Shown: positions 8,587 to 18,087 of the stretch, in pieces
Position numbering within the stretch: position 1 is the first letter of the stretch
Layout: each line of letters starts with the position of its first letter
Assembly: GCF_000813425.1 (NCBI RefSeq)
Contig: NZ_JWIB01000010.1
Coordinates: forward strand, 186,001-250,000
Direction: 5' to 3'
DNA length: 64,000 nucleotides
Source of the DNA: Sporosarcina sp. ZBG7A
Lineage (GTDB): Bacteria > Bacillota > Bacilli > Bacillales_A > Planococcaceae
The notes under the pieces: generated by a model
Database searches by the model: none
The model's input: only the letters and a program-made list of their open reading frames with translations
Told to the model about the DNA's origin: nothing
Made by a program: the position numbers and the translations under genes

Positions 8587-11500
8587 TCAGCTCGCCACAC
8601 TATTCCATGGCCATTGAATGCCAGGCTTTGTAAGTTTGCGACCAAAGCGGTCATAAAACTCAACATTTTCAGCACTTGCACCATTCACATAACTAATTTT
8701 CATAACATTCTCGGCTCCAAAGATCCGAAGTGGATTCGTCCCATCCAAAACGACATTTCCTTGAACTGTCCACTTCGTATCGACAGTTAAGCCTTTTTCA
8801 GTCGGTTTCAGAATTAGCTTGTTATTTGCAAAGCCCAGTCCGCTTAAAATTGCATACTGGCCAGTTAACGTAATGCCATTCGTTACACGCGAGCGGTAAT
8901 CCATTGTGATGGAAGATCCTTTCGCATCGACTGTTAAACTCGGCTTCTTGTAATTCAACAAGAAATAATACTTGTTGACAGGAACCTTTTCCCACTCAAA
9001 TGGATCAGGATCGCTCTTTGTTTTCAGCGCTAGCTGCACTAATATCGGATCATGGTCACTTGCACGGCCCGCCATGTCTGTATAATCTGCATTGATATGC
9101 AGCATATCGATTTCAGAAGCATCTGCTAGATTGTTCGACACGAGTACATGGTCAAGCACTTGAGAATTCCCTTGATAAACGTACGAGTAGCGATCCGATT
9201 CTTCGACTCCATTCACAAGATTCGTCATTAGTTCACCTTCATGAATCTTGAGCGCATCTGTAAATTGGAAGTCATTAAAATCGCCAAGGGATACAACATT
9301 CGCATCAGGGTTTTTCGTCTTCACATCATCCACGAAGTTATACACGATTTGCGCAATATTTTTACGCTGAATCTCACTCTTATACACTGGTGGCTGGACT
9401 GCACCAAACAATGGCGTGTCTCCACCTTTTGAATTCCAGTGGTTTGCAATGACGATGACATCTTCACCTTGGAACGTGAACTCTGCTGCAAGTGGTTTTC
9501 GGCTACTATTGAACGCTTCATTTGTCGGATCAATCCGTCCTGGATTCACCGTCAAACCACCATTCTCATACCCAACCGCTGTTACTGCATCCCCGTGAGG
9601 TGCTCCTGTTTTCATTGAAACGCGCTCAGGATTGTACAGGAATCCAACACGGATATTGGCATTCGGCTGTCCACCATCTTGGTTATTCACCGGATCGATG
9701 TTGACATACTCATACTTCACTCCGCCTGCTTCTACAATCGCTTGAATTAGACGTTCATAACTTTGATTGGCTTCAGGTCCACCCGCATCAGGACCGTTAT
9801 TGTCTTGAACTTCAGTAACACCAACAATATCTGGACTTTTCATATCGACCGCAAAGGCACGTGCTAGCTTCTTTGCTTTATCGGCAGAAGTCGTTTTCGT
9901 ATTGTTTGAGAAGTTCTCCAAGTTGTACGATGCAATTGTTAATTTCTCGTTGTCCTTCACAATTGTTGTTTTTTCTGGAACTGCTTTGCCCTTTACAAAC
10001 TTCGCCTGCATCTCTTCCAATCCCACATAAATCTTATAGTTTTGGAACGAATACCCGACCACTCCAACGATAGGTCCTTTAAACTGGTCACCTGTCGCTA
10101 CTTCAAAATCACGCGCTGCACCATTCGGCTCCAATCGGAATTGGACCAAATCTGCATTCGGAACGTCTTTCTTCAATACCACTCCGCCGTTTTTCGTCTC
10201 CGTTTTACGAGATTCTAAAACAGTTGCTAAATCACCATGCTGTTGGGGTCCAACTGCTTTTACATTGCCTACTTCAACGAGCATCGCTTCACGACTCTCC
10301 CAGAAATCGCCTGCATATTTAGCTGGATCAAATTCTTTTAAACCTGCGCTAAGAATTTGTTCTTTTGGTAAGTTCGATTCATCGATAACAAATGGCGTGG
10401 GAAGTTCAACATTACTGTCCACAACCGTTACAACACCGCCACGATCTTCACGTACGTTAATTTGCGTCGTTTTCAAGTCCGTTTGCTGACGATCTGAGTA
10501 CCCGTCAATCGCGTACTCACTCACTTGTCCACTGACAGAAACGAGATCACCTTTCTTCAAGTTCCATGCATCACGTCCACTGTACAAGACAACAGCTTCA
10601 GATGTATTCAAATCGCCATCGCGCTTATTATCCGGCGTCTGAATGTGATAATACGTCGATCCTTGAAGTTCGTATTTATACGTAACAATACCTTGTACGC
10701 CATCTACGACTTGTCCTGCAAATGGTGAATCATGACCTGCTCCTTGAATGTTATGGATTTGCAGTGCATCCGTAATTGAATAGTCAAACGTTTGGACAGC
10801 ACTCACACGTCCATCATCCGTTTTAGCAACTGCTTTCAACTGAACATTATCGGTAATCTTCAACGGTGTTGCATACGTTGCACCATTCTCAATCGGATCT
10901 GTGCCATCGAGAGTATATAAAATTTCTGCATCTACTGTTCCAGATGTCAACGTCACGTCCACACTTTCAACAAATGTTCCGCTACCTGGATTTGCAACAA
11001 CTGGCTGGACCACCGTAGAGTCTGCGATAACATCTGACGGACCACGTGGAATCACCTGATAGACATCGTCAAATTGCTGAACAATCCCTGTGATCGAGTC
11101 GTAGGTCATACCTGCTTGCAACCCAAGGCTGTCATTTTCATCCCGAATCGTAAATTCAGTTCCATCTGTTGCAATGAAGTTTGCCCAACCTGGCCCTGCT
11201 TCTTTGTCGGAAAGCGTCACATTATTCACTGTAACAAGCTGTGATTCAACATCTTCACCAATCGCTGCCCCTGTCACAGTTTTCGCAGTCAGCTCTGTTC
11301 CCACAATCTTTTCAACAACTGAAGCTTCGTCCAATTGTAATAATCCTCTATAGTCAGCAATCTTCCCAGTTACCGTCACTTCATCTCCAACATTTACTGC
11401 TAAACTCGTTGGACGAACAGCGATACCTCCAGTTTCATCTTGAATCGAAATTGTATTTTTTAGTTTTGCAGCGACAATCCCTTTCACTGTCGCTTTTTCT

Positions 11501-12177
11501 CCAGCTGGCAATGCACGTGCATCTTTAATGGACACAACGTCAACAGGTATTTCAGGCTCTTCGGGATCCGTTGAACCTGATCCATCCAATTCATGGGTAC
11601 CTAAATTCGAAAACGTATCTTTCGGATAAACCGTCCACTCTTTCGTTCGATCAAACGTATCATCAATGACACCATCACCTTTTGTAACGTCCGCATTTCG
11701 AACAAGCGTTACATCCGTACCCCAATTATCTCGAGCATTGACTTGTCCAAATGAGTCGATCGTAGCGTTCCCTTTTTTCAACACGATGGCATCATCGCCG
11801 TTGAAGTTTGTCACGCTCCCGATTTCCATATCCGCCTTGGCTTTGAGATCGGCTGAAGCTTGGTTATGCACAATGACATACGTTTTTCCATCTTCAAGTG
11901 TACCCGTCAGTTCTAGTTTGTTCGTCGGCGCAACCGCTCCATTTGCATAGAGTTCAACAGAATACCCACTCAAGTCAAGTGTAGCGCCTGTCCCGTTGTA
12001 CAGTTCAATCGCCTTATTGAATCCAGCCCCTTCCACATACTCGGAAATCAGCAAATCGGATGCTTTTACAGCCGGTGATTCTACTGCATATACCGGAACA
12101 GCTGGTGCGACCAATCCTGCCACAAGCGTTGTTGCCATTAATGAGTTCAACCATTTCTTCCCCGTTCGACCGTGCAT
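8587..12177 (-). CDS. Large secreted multidomain nuclease (lamin-tail, OB-fold, endonuclease/exonuclease/phosphatase)
   Basis: An extracellular nuclease of 1196 residues, like YhcR/ExeM proteins, that should degrade extracellular DNA or RNA. The signal peptide ends near VYAVE (about 34). Then follow a lamin-tail domain (about 38-170), an OB-fold nucleic-acid-binding segment (about 215-385), a chitobiase-C-terminal-like beta domain with YTLDGTDP (about 390-465), a second OB-like domain (about 470-600) and the EEP nuclease domain (about 745-1065). The EEP domain carries its catalytic motifs SYNLENF, TEVQD, ANHWNSKGGD, LGDFND and SDHDP. The last 120 residues form an unassigned beta-rich domain. 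No LPxTG or SLH anchor is seen, so the product is probably released. The gene is monocistronic with its own terminator. Confidence 0.93.
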   Translation of the reverse strand: MHGRTGKKWLNSLMATTLVAGLVAPAVPVYAVESPAVKASDLLISEYVEGAGFNKAIELYNGTGATLDLSGYSVELYANGAVAPTNKLELTGTLEDGKTYVIVHNQASADLKAKADMEIGSVTNFNGDDAIVLKKGNATIDSFGQVNARDNWGTDVTLVRNADVTKGDGVIDDTFDRTKEWTVYPKDTFSNLGTHELDGSGSTDPEEPEIPVDVVSIKDARALPAGEKATVKGIVAAKLKNTISIQDETGGIAVRPTSLAVNVGDEVTVTGKIADYRGLLQLDEASVVEKIVGTELTAKTVTGAAIGEDVESQLVTVNNVTLSDKEAGPGWANFIATDGTEFTIRDENDSLGLQAGMTYDSITGIVQQFDDVYQVIPRGPSDVIADSTVVQPVVANPGSGTFVESVDVTLTSGTVDAEILYTLDGTDPIENGATYATPLKITDNVQLKAVAKTDDGRVSAVQTFDYSITDALQIHNIQGAGHDSPFAGQVVDGVQGIVTYKYELQGSTYYHIQTPDNKRDGDLNTSEAVVLYSGRDAWNLKKGDLVSVSGQVSEYAIDGYSDRQQTDLKTTQINVREDRGGVVTVVDSNVELPTPFVIDESNLPKEQILSAGLKEFDPAKYAGDFWESREAMLVEVGNVKAVGPQQHGDLATVLESRKTETKNGGVVLKKDVPNADLVQFRLEPNGAARDFEVATGDQFKGPIVGVVGYSFQNYKIYVGLEEMQAKFVKGKAVPEKTTIVKDNEKLTIASYNLENFSNNTKTTSADKAKKLARAFAVDMKSPDIVGVTEVQDNNGPDAGGPEANQSYERLIQAIVEAGGVKYEYVNIDPVNNQDGGQPNANIRVGFLYNPERVSMKTGAPHGDAVTAVGYENGGLTVNPGRIDPTNEAFNSSRKPLAAEFTFQGEDVIVIANHWNSKGGDTPLFGAVQPPVYKSEIQRKNIAQIVYNFVDDVKTKNPDANVVSLGDFNDFQFTDALKIHEGELMTNLVNGVEESDRYSYVYQGNSQVLDHVLVSNNLADASEIDMLHINADYTDMAGRASDHDPILVQLALKTKSDPDPFEWEKVPVNKYYFLLNYKKPSLTVDAKGSSITMDYRSRVTNGITLTGQYAILSGLGFANNKLILKPTEKGLTVDTKWTVQGNVVLDGTNPLRIFGAENVMKISYVNGASAENVEFYDRFGRKLTKPGIQWPWNSVAS

Positions 12178-12369
12178 TGCCTCACACTCCTCGTTGGAAT
12201 GAATTCGCTCAACAGAAGAATCCGACTATCTATTGGTAGAATTCTAGTTTCAATTTAAGCGTACCATTACACTGTAATAGCGACTATGCGTCTTTGTAGG
12301 AGTATTCATAGTTTTCAAGTGAGCGGGAAGTTCTATTTTTCAGAAAAAATATTTTAGGTATTTGGACAC

Positions 12370-12398
12370 ACAAAAACACAGCCTTCGCGAAAGGCTGT
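12370..12398 (-). terminator. Terminator after the DUF488 gene
   Basis: Stem ACAGCCTT/AAGGCTGT with a 5-nt loop is followed on the minus strand by GTTTTTG, about 32 bp beyond the DUF488 stop codon. Confidence 0.8.
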
Positions 12399-12429
12399 TA
12401 GAGAGAAATAGAATTCAATCAACTTTTAG

Positions 12430-12981
12430 TTAGTTTACATGTGGATAGACTACTGTTTTATCCTCCTCGACAATCGGCATTGCTCCCCACTTCCCTAGTT
12501 CATGAGGAACCAACTCTCCTGTACCATCGCTTTTCGGAACAATATGAAATACCTCCCAATCATGAACCACAAGCCAGTTACTAATGATCAATCGATGGCA
12601 GCGTGCGGGGTGTCTTTCCGAGCAGAAATACGCTGTACGTTTTTCAGAAGCAATGTCAGTCAATCTCTTTACACCATCTTGATAGCAATTCGACAATGTA
12701 TAATCCGCGTAGTTGTGAAAGGATTGGTTTTGCCAGCCCTCATTTAACAAAGGAGAGACGAGTTGGGATGACTGTCGTCTGCCGCCAAGTTCTTCGATAT
12801 GTGTATAGTCGATTCCTGATTCAGGTAACCATTCGGCCATTTTATCTTTCGCGAACCATGGGAATTTCCGACTGCCTGGGAACGCCCGTACATCAACGAG
12901 TTTTTCAATCCTAGCTTGTTCCAAGAGACTAATAAATTCTTCTTTCGTGTGTGAAAAGTGTCCGATCGTATAGATGTTCAT
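12430..12981 (-). CDS. DUF488 family protein
   Basis: A cytosolic protein of 183 residues. The N-terminus carries the DUF488 hallmarks YTIGHFSH and VDVRAFPGSRKFP, and the C-terminal half contains CSERHPARCHR, where conserved cysteines and histidines cluster. The biochemical role of the family is not established. The start is taken at the second ATG (12981): AAAGGA lies 8 nt upstream of it, whereas the first ATG overlaps this ribosome binding site. The gene is the last of a run of minus-strand genes, but terminator-like hairpins on both sides suggest it is transcribed alone. Confidence 0.85.
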   Translation of the reverse strand: MNIYTIGHFSHTKEEFISLLEQARIEKLVDVRAFPGSRKFPWFAKDKMAEWLPESGIDYTHIEELGGRRQSSQLVSPLLNEGWQNQSFHNYADYTLSNCYQDGVKRLTDIASEKRTAYFCSERHPARCHRLIISNWLVVHDWEVFHIVPKSDGTGELVPHELGKWGAMPIVEEDKTVVYPHVN

Positions 12982-13009
12982 ACGTGTCATCCTTTATAAG
13001 CGTTTCTTA

Positions 13010-13038
13010 TTCAACTGCCCTCGAGGAAGACAGTTGAA
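13010..13038 (-). terminator. Possible terminator after the Nudix gene
   Basis: An 8-bp perfect stem TTCAACTG/CAGTTGAA has a 13-nt loop, in the gap between the Nudix stop codon and the DUF488 start. There is no strong T run on the minus strand, so it may be a weak terminator. Confidence 0.45.
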
Positions 13039-13068
13039 ACCTTAAAGGAAGTTAAAATTACAGAATAG

Positions 13069-13533
13069 TTACCGGATAACTGGTATCTTTGCCCCTCTAG
13101 CCCAGTCTAAGATGAATGACTTCTGTCTCAAGTTTAGGTTATCAGGTAAGTTATGCGGCGCGAAGAAACGATGTTCCCTGCTTTCCTCACCTTCTTGAAG
13201 TAACTCTCCGGAAATTGAATGCGCAATAAAAATCACCTGGACACTATAGACTTGATCTCCATTGCTGTATTCGGCATAACAATCTTCACCTGAGTAGATT
13301 CCAAACAACTCCAGCTGACCGACAGACAATCCCGTTTCTTCAAGTGCTTCACGTTTTGCAGTCTCTTCAAACGTTTCCCCTAGTTCCATCACTCCCCCTG
13401 GAATACACCAGCTGTCTTCATCAGTTCTATGCTGCAATAAGAGCTGATCATTCTGAACAATCATCACCCCGCATCCGACCGTAAAGAGTGTTTCGTGTCC
13501 AATCAACTTGCGCATATTTTGTATGTAATCCAA
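13069..13533 (-). CDS. Nudix hydrolase
   Basis: A 154-residue pyrophosphohydrolase. The Nudix box is complete: GGVMELGE, then TAKREALEETGL, giving the G-x5-E-x7-R-E-x2-E-E-x-G pattern with all metal-binding glutamates. The upstream beta strands (VGCGVMIVQNDQLLLQHRTDEDSWCIPGG region) are typical of the family. The substrate is undetermined. Nucleotide-sugar, NADH-type or oxidised-nucleotide substrates are all possible for this short single-domain form. The gene follows a GNAT acetyltransferase on the same strand with a 54-bp gap, so the two may be cotranscribed. Confidence 0.9.
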   Translation of the reverse strand: MDYIQNMRKLIGHETLFTVGCGVMIVQNDQLLLQHRTDEDSWCIPGGVMELGETFEETAKREALEETGLSVGQLELFGIYSGEDCYAEYSNGDQVYSVQVIFIAHSISGELLQEGEESREHRFFAPHNLPDNLNLRQKSFILDWARGAKIPVIR

Positions 13534-13587
13534 TGACGCTCCTCCTTAGATGACCGTTGAGACTTCTTGATCATTTTGCTGACGGCA

Positions 13588-14127
13588 TCATTCACCGCCT
13601 ACCACATACTCCATCAGCCAGCAATCCCTATATTCCCCTTCGTGCCACTCGCGCTCGGGTAGTAATTTCACTTTTTGAAAACCAGTCTTTTCATAGCAAT
13701 GAATCGCCCGTTCATTCCACGTTTGAGGGTCCAACACGATACGACTTGCTTGTTTTTCCCGAATTATCCTCTCAATCGTTAAGATAACGAGCTCAGTTCC
13801 GATTCCTCTGTCCCAGTACTCAGGCTCGCCAATAAACTGATCCATGCCAAAGACGGCATCCTCCGAATCATTATATCCATAGATTTTCCTTTCTTCCATC
13901 CCAATCGGGTAATACTGAATGTAACCAATCGGGGTATCCTCGTGAATGACAATACATCTCGTTTCCTCCAGATTTCCATCAAAGAAGGACGCTTCCACTC
14001 TGCCCATAGTAAAAGGGTTATCACGCCCTTCGTAAAATCGAAGAACTTGTGGATCCGTCAGCCATTTCAATAGTCTATATTTGTCTTCTTCCATCAATTT
14101 GCGAAGCCCAATTGAATGCTTTTTCAT
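13588..14127 (-). CDS. GNAT acetyltransferase, AAC(6')-like subgroup
   Basis: An acetyl-CoA-dependent N-acetyltransferase of 179 residues. The acetyl-CoA loop is visible as DRGIGTELV (RGIGT fits Q/RxxGxG/A), followed by the NERAIHCYEKTGF segment typical of GNAT enzymes. N-terminal RKLMEEDKYRLLKWLTDP and the spacing of the motifs resemble the AAC(6')/Acetyltransf_8 group. That group contains aminoglycoside 6'-acetyltransferases but also many enzymes with other substrates, so no resistance function is claimed. The ATG at 14127 is preferred over GTG 14130 because of its distance from AAGGA. Confidence 0.85.
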   Translation of the reverse strand: MKKHSIGLRKLMEEDKYRLLKWLTDPQVLRFYEGRDNPFTMGRVEASFFDGNLEETRCIVIHEDTPIGYIQYYPIGMEERKIYGYNDSEDAVFGMDQFIGEPEYWDRGIGTELVILTIERIIREKQASRIVLDPQTWNERAIHCYEKTGFQKVKLLPEREWHEGEYRDCWLMEYVVGGE

Positions 14128-14170
14128 CACGTTCCTTCTTTCCTGTAAATTGACGCATTAAAACGTAAAC

Positions 14171-14554
14171 CTAGCCTTCTGTTAGCAGCAAATACTTCCG
14201 CAATTCCCCATCCACTTCGACGAGTACATACATTCCACCTTCATTCGTTGAATAAATCACGGAACCAATAGGTAACTTTGTAGCCGTTCCATCTTGAAAG
14301 TCTTCCGGAATTTGGGAATTATAAAGTATTTCACCAAGCAGTTCATTCTTAGTGAGCTCCAACTCTTGAATCCACTCCACGTCTGCCTGGTAGACCGAAC
14401 CTTGCCATTGCAAGATGTCCGCGTCCGGTTCTTGTCTTAACACTTCATCGGAGTCTGGGGGTTTGCTAGTTGGTTCAGTGATCGTTCCTGATTCCGAGGT
14501 ACAGCTCGTCAAAACTAGCACACTCAGGATGATTCCATCTAAGAGAAGTCTCAT
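14171..14554 (-). CDS. Small predicted lipoprotein of unknown function
   Basis: A 127-residue protein with a short hydrophobic N-terminus ending in the lipobox LTSC, so it should be lipidated and held on the outer face of the membrane. A low-complexity Ser/Thr/Pro linker (TITEPTSKPPDSDE) is followed by a compact mixed domain with GSVIYSTNEGGMYVLVEVDG near the end. I do not recognise the family. The start is the second ATG (GGGGAG 6 nt upstream). It lies between a NERD protein and a GNAT enzyme on the same strand and may be cotranscribed with either. Confidence 0.7.
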   Translation of the reverse strand: MRLLLDGIILSVLVLTSCTSESGTITEPTSKPPDSDEVLRQEPDADILQWQGSVYQADVEWIQELELTKNELLGEILYNSQIPEDFQDGTATKLPIGSVIYSTNEGGMYVLVEVDGELRKYLLLTEG

Positions 14555-14647
14555 CGTCATCTCCCCTTTTTGCGAGTAGACTCAGATTAAAAATAAATGT
14601 TACAGATACCATTGATAAAAAAATCAAAGCAGGGGTCCTCTCTTCAA

Positions 14648-15559
14648 TTATGCTTCCGTTTTCAACGTATAACGACACTTAGGATAAGCACTGCAGCCCG
14701 TAAATTTTCCAAACTTTCCATTGCGTTGAACGAGTTCACTCGCACAGCGAGGACAGCTGCCAACCGATTCTATTGAGTTCGTCAGATTTACTCGTTTTTT
14801 TAACCTTACCTGATTTAGTTCTTTGCTAGCATCCTTCTGCTGTTTTGACTTTGAATTAACCGATTGTCTTGGCTTCTGCTCCCTCTGTTTGATTTTTACA
14901 GAATGAAGATGTTCCTTCTTCACTTTCCGTTTTTCTTGTTTATCTGTCATCCTCAAATTTTCAAGCGAATGATTCATGTGATCGAGTTCTACTTCCGTAA
15001 ACACGATTTCGTGATGGTTTTTAATGACACGATTCAGCTCATTGATATGAATAACATATGCAGTTTCAAATGGCTCCTTAAATTTGAAAGTAGCATCACT
15101 TGAAAAAGAAATTATCGATTGCACGTCCAATTCTTCCTTATGTAAGTAACCCTTTAGTGACTGGATATGTCCGTAATTTTGCCAAATCGGATTGTACAAA
15201 CGTTCCTTGCGCTTATAAATCACTTGCGTCCAATTTTTCTGGTGTTCACTTCCGTATATCCAACCGCTATAATGCTTCGTCTCAATGACAAACACTCCGT
15301 AAGGCGATAACACAATGTGATCGACTTGTGTGTATCCGCCCTCCCCATCCGGTACATATATGTCTGAAAAAACACTATATTCAGCACCGAGTTTCGTAAG
15401 TTTTCGATTTACCAACCACTCACCTATCGCCCCTCGGATAGCCGGTCGTTTGATCCGATACACTCCACGCAAAAGCAGTAGACCGATCAATACATAAAAT
15501 AGCGGTGACTTGGTGTACATCCATATACCAGTTAAAATTCCGTCAAAAAAACCAGACAT
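14648..15559 (-). CDS. NERD domain protein with membrane helix and C-terminal zinc finger
   Basis: A 303-residue protein. A hydrophobic helix near residues 15-35 probably anchors it in the membrane. The NERD (nuclease-related) domain follows (about 38-160) with GAIGEWLVNRKL, DHIVLSPYGVFVIETKHYSGW and the QNYGHIQSL segment. The D...ExK arrangement resembles a restriction-like nuclease core. A basic linker (about 205-260) leads to a topoisomerase-type C4 zinc finger at the C-terminus (CPRCASELVQRNGKFGKFTGC region, CPxC and CxxxPxC). This architecture occurs across Bacillales. A role in DNA processing is suspected but not demonstrated. Confidence 0.88.
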   Translation of the reverse strand: MSGFFDGILTGIWMYTKSPLFYVLIGLLLLRGVYRIKRPAIRGAIGEWLVNRKLTKLGAEYSVFSDIYVPDGEGGYTQVDHIVLSPYGVFVIETKHYSGWIYGSEHQKNWTQVIYKRKERLYNPIWQNYGHIQSLKGYLHKEELDVQSIISFSSDATFKFKEPFETAYVIHINELNRVIKNHHEIVFTEVELDHMNHSLENLRMTDKQEKRKVKKEHLHSVKIKQREQKPRQSVNSKSKQQKDASKELNQVRLKKRVNLTNSIESVGSCPRCASELVQRNGKFGKFTGCSAYPKCRYTLKTEA

Positions 15560-15905
15560 AATAATCCCCTCTTTCTATTGCCAAAACAATTTTGTTCAAG
15601 AATTAAGATATTGTGATATTTTCCCATTAATTCAATCATAATGCTTTAGAAAAGAAAGTCCACAAAAAAATCGGACTAATGAATTATATTTTGTAACGAC
15701 AAAGAATTTGCAAAAGTTTTGCATCTGTTCTATTTTAGTTCACACTTGAATGTTATAAACATCTAGGTGACCATTCTTGAAGCAATCATACGTCTTCTCT
15801 CGCTCTTTTTTGGACAACCTACTATTATGCTAAAAATAGTGATCCAAATTGTGAATGTGTACGTTAGCTTCTAAATAATAACTAACTGAACAAGGAGGGA
15901 ACGAG
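15560..15905. other. Divergent intergenic region, no gene
   Basis: AT-rich spacer of 346 bp between the divergent NERD and PepSY genes. It must hold the promoters of both. A strong ribosome binding site AAGGAGGGA precedes the PepSY start. I find no convincing -35/-10 pair with correct spacing, no RNA gene and no long inverted repeat. Confidence 0.5.
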
Positions 15906-17276
15906 ATGAAAAAGGGGATGTATAATCGATTTTGGCGATGGCACTTTTTTGGTGCGTTGTTTATGGCACCACTTCTCATTACGCTGACGCTGAGCGGAAT
16001 CGGATACTTGTTTTATAACAATGTAGAAAACGTCGCATACAAAGATCTCTTTTTTGGCAACAGTGAAGAAACATATCAACTAACAATCGACGAAGGTATC
16101 TCACTTGTAAAGCATGAGAATGAAGGATTTGAAGTAGCCAAAGTTATGATCATGGATGAACCTTATAATACGAGGATAACTTTGTCATCTGAATCTGGCG
16201 AAGAAAAGTATGTATTTTTAGATGAACATAATGAAATTGTTGGATCACAAAATCCAAAGTATACGTACGCTAACATTATGAGAAACATCCATAGTTCACT
16301 CTTTGTTGGTGGAACCGTCGTAAACTACTTAGTTGAATTGGCTGCATGCTGGGCAATCTTTTTATTATTTTCCGGACTTTATATGACATTCAAAAGTCGT
16401 GCGCTAAAGAAACCTAAGAAATCAACACCCCGCTTAAGACTTAAAAGGATCCATGCACTCATCGGGACAATCATTACGATTCCAATGATCATCCTCATTT
16501 TCACAGGACTTCCTTGGTCCGCGTTTATGGGGAACTTCATTTACACTGCATCACAGGAACACCCTTCCATCGGAACACCGTTGCTTCAGCAGCAACCACC
16601 AACTTCCGATATGAGCGAAATTCCATGGGCTACTCGGAAAGAAGAAGCGCCTGAATCAGAAAAACCCGACCCTCATGCGAATCATGGAGGTCACGGCAAG
16701 ATGCCTGGAATGGATATGGGGAATGATGGCATTCTAGTTGAAAAACTATTGTGGAAAGCGAGAGACGCTGGAATCTCAAAACCGTATTCTATCGTATATC
16801 CTTTTTCTGAAGATGGAGTATTCACAGTATCTAAAGGAAGTAATACCGGCGTCACTGGATTAGACGTCAGCCCTGCCGAGGAAATGACTTCTTATTTCGA
16901 CCAATACAGTGGAGATTTAATTTCCAAAGTCGGTTATGACGATTATGGGATTTTGGCAAAATGGTTTACGTGGGGAATTCCATTACATGAAGGGCACTTG
17001 TTCGGATGGCCCAATAAAATTATTAACTTAGTTGTCTGTCTCGCATTTTTATTTCTTATTTTCTACGGATTTAAAATGTGGTTGTCGAGAAAACGGAAAG
17101 GGAATCTTTCGTCTCCTCCTAAAGCAACAAGTGGCATTTCCATCGGGTTTATAGTGTTAATGGTGATTTTAGGAATCATCATGCCTCTATTTGGAATTTC
17201 GTTGATAGTTGTACTGGCGATTGAAGGGGTCTTGTACTTCATTAATAAAAAAGGAAATACTTCCAACTCGAACTGA
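15906..17276 (+). CDS. PepSY-associated membrane protein with His/Met-rich periplasmic-side loop
   Basis: A 456-residue integral membrane protein of the PepSY_TM family, whose members include PiuB-like proteins associated with metal or siderophore reduction. It has helices at about 15-38, 140-160, 188-210, 370-392 and 415-450. PepSY-like extracellular segments lie between the first and second helices and again before the last ones. Residues about 256-275 are rich in His and Met (HANHGGHGKMPGMDMG), a pattern common in copper-handling proteins. The substrate or partner is unknown. The gene is monocistronic, with AAGGAGGG before its ATG and a strong stem-loop after it. Confidence 0.85.
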   Translation: MKKGMYNRFWRWHFFGALFMAPLLITLTLSGIGYLFYNNVENVAYKDLFFGNSEETYQLTIDEGISLVKHENEGFEVAKVMIMDEPYNTRITLSSESGEEKYVFLDEHNEIVGSQNPKYTYANIMRNIHSSLFVGGTVVNYLVELAACWAIFLLFSGLYMTFKSRALKKPKKSTPRLRLKRIHALIGTIITIPMIILIFTGLPWSAFMGNFIYTASQEHPSIGTPLLQQQPPTSDMSEIPWATRKEEAPESEKPDPHANHGGHGKMPGMDMGNDGILVEKLLWKARDAGISKPYSIVYPFSEDGVFTVSKGSNTGVTGLDVSPAEEMTSYFDQYSGDLISKVGYDDYGILAKWFTWGIPLHEGHLFGWPNKIINLVVCLAFLFLIFYGFKMWLSRKRKGNLSSPPKATSGISIGFIVLMVILGIIMPLFGISLIVVLAIEGVLYFINKKGNTSNSN

Positions 17277-17296
17277 TCACATTAGGATTTAAAATA

Positions 17297-17338
17297 AAGA
17301 AGAGGAAGCCTCTCCACTCGGAGTCGCTTCCTCTTCTT
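17297..17338. terminator. Bidirectional terminator between convergent genes
   Basis: A perfect 13-bp stem AAGAAGAGGAAGC/GCTTCCTCTTCTT with a 16-nt loop lies between the convergent PepSY gene and the dpp operon. The T-rich tail is better on the minus strand (TATTTTAAAT), so it mainly terminates the dpp operon. Confidence 0.85.
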
Positions 17339-17356
17339 GCGTAATGACTTCATAGT

Positions 17357-18058
17357 CTAATTGCACGCTTTTACAAACGCCTCGAACAGCTTCTTCGAAG
17401 GAGCATCTCCTGCACAAGCAGTGTTTTCAGGATGCCATTGAACGCCTATAGCAAACTTGTGCCTCTCACTCGCGATAGCTTCAATAACACCGTCGCTTGA
17501 CGTACCACATACTATAAAGGGATCACCGACTTCTTTAACCGCTTGGTGATGAAAGGAATTAACAAGAATACTTGATGTTTCGAAGATACTAGAAAGCTTA
17601 GTATCCTCCACTAATTTAACACGATGGGACAAGTGTTCCCTTCTCGCCTTCTGCACATGTTGAAGGACATCCCCATCGATTTGTGCGTGAATATCTTGAT
17701 ACATGGTGCCTCCTTGTGCGACATTCAATACTTGATGACCACGGCATATCCCTAAGATGGGTTTATCAGCTTGAAGAAAGGCACGAACTAACTCCATTTC
17801 GTTGTCATCCCGTCCTGGTGAGATTTCTCCAAGTTCTTTGATTGGTTCCTCGCCATAGAATAATGGATTAATGTCGAATCCACCTGACAGTAAAAGACCA
17901 TCCAAGCGCTCTACCAACATCCCCACATCATTCTTCATTCCCGTTGCAAGCAACAGCGGAATACCTCCCGCTTCAGTGATGGATTGAACATAAGAATGAT
18001 TGAGCATGTATTGATACTCCAAATCATGATGACATGTAATTCCAATCAAGGGATTCAT
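17357..18058 (-). CDS. Class-I glutamine amidotransferase-like hydrolase (peptidase C26, PuuD-like)
   Basis: A cytosolic hydrolase of 233 residues, likely cleaving gamma-glutamyl amide bonds. The nucleophile elbow GICRGHQ gives Cys105, and the catalytic His-Glu pair is in GVQWHPEN near residue 212. LSGGFDINPLFYGEEP is typical of the gamma-glutamyl-gamma-aminobutyrate hydrolase branch. The start MNPLIGITC is used (AGAGG 7 nt upstream), because it fits the family and the longer in-frame ATG at 18091 would overlap dppA. Last gene of the dpp operon. Its position behind a D-aminopeptidase suggests trimming of imported gamma-D-Glu- or gamma-Glu-containing peptides, which is inference. Confidence 0.88.
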   Translation of the reverse strand: MNPLIGITCHHDLEYQYMLNHSYVQSITEAGGIPLLLATGMKNDVGMLVERLDGLLLSGGFDINPLFYGEEPIKELGEISPGRDDNEMELVRAFLQADKPILGICRGHQVLNVAQGGTMYQDIHAQIDGDVLQHVQKARREHLSHRVKLVEDTKLSSIFETSSILVNSFHHQAVKEVGDPFIVCGTSSDGVIEAIASERHKFAIGVQWHPENTACAGDAPSKKLFEAFVKACN

Positions 18059-18087
18059 TTTCAACCTCTCCTCTACCTTGGGCTTTG

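Noticed and set aside
12335..12349. CodY-like box (ATTTTTCAGAAAAAA) upstream of the nuclease gene
   Set aside because: Three mismatches to AATTTTCWGAAAATT, in an AT-rich stretch and about 160 bp from the start; too weak to list as a site.
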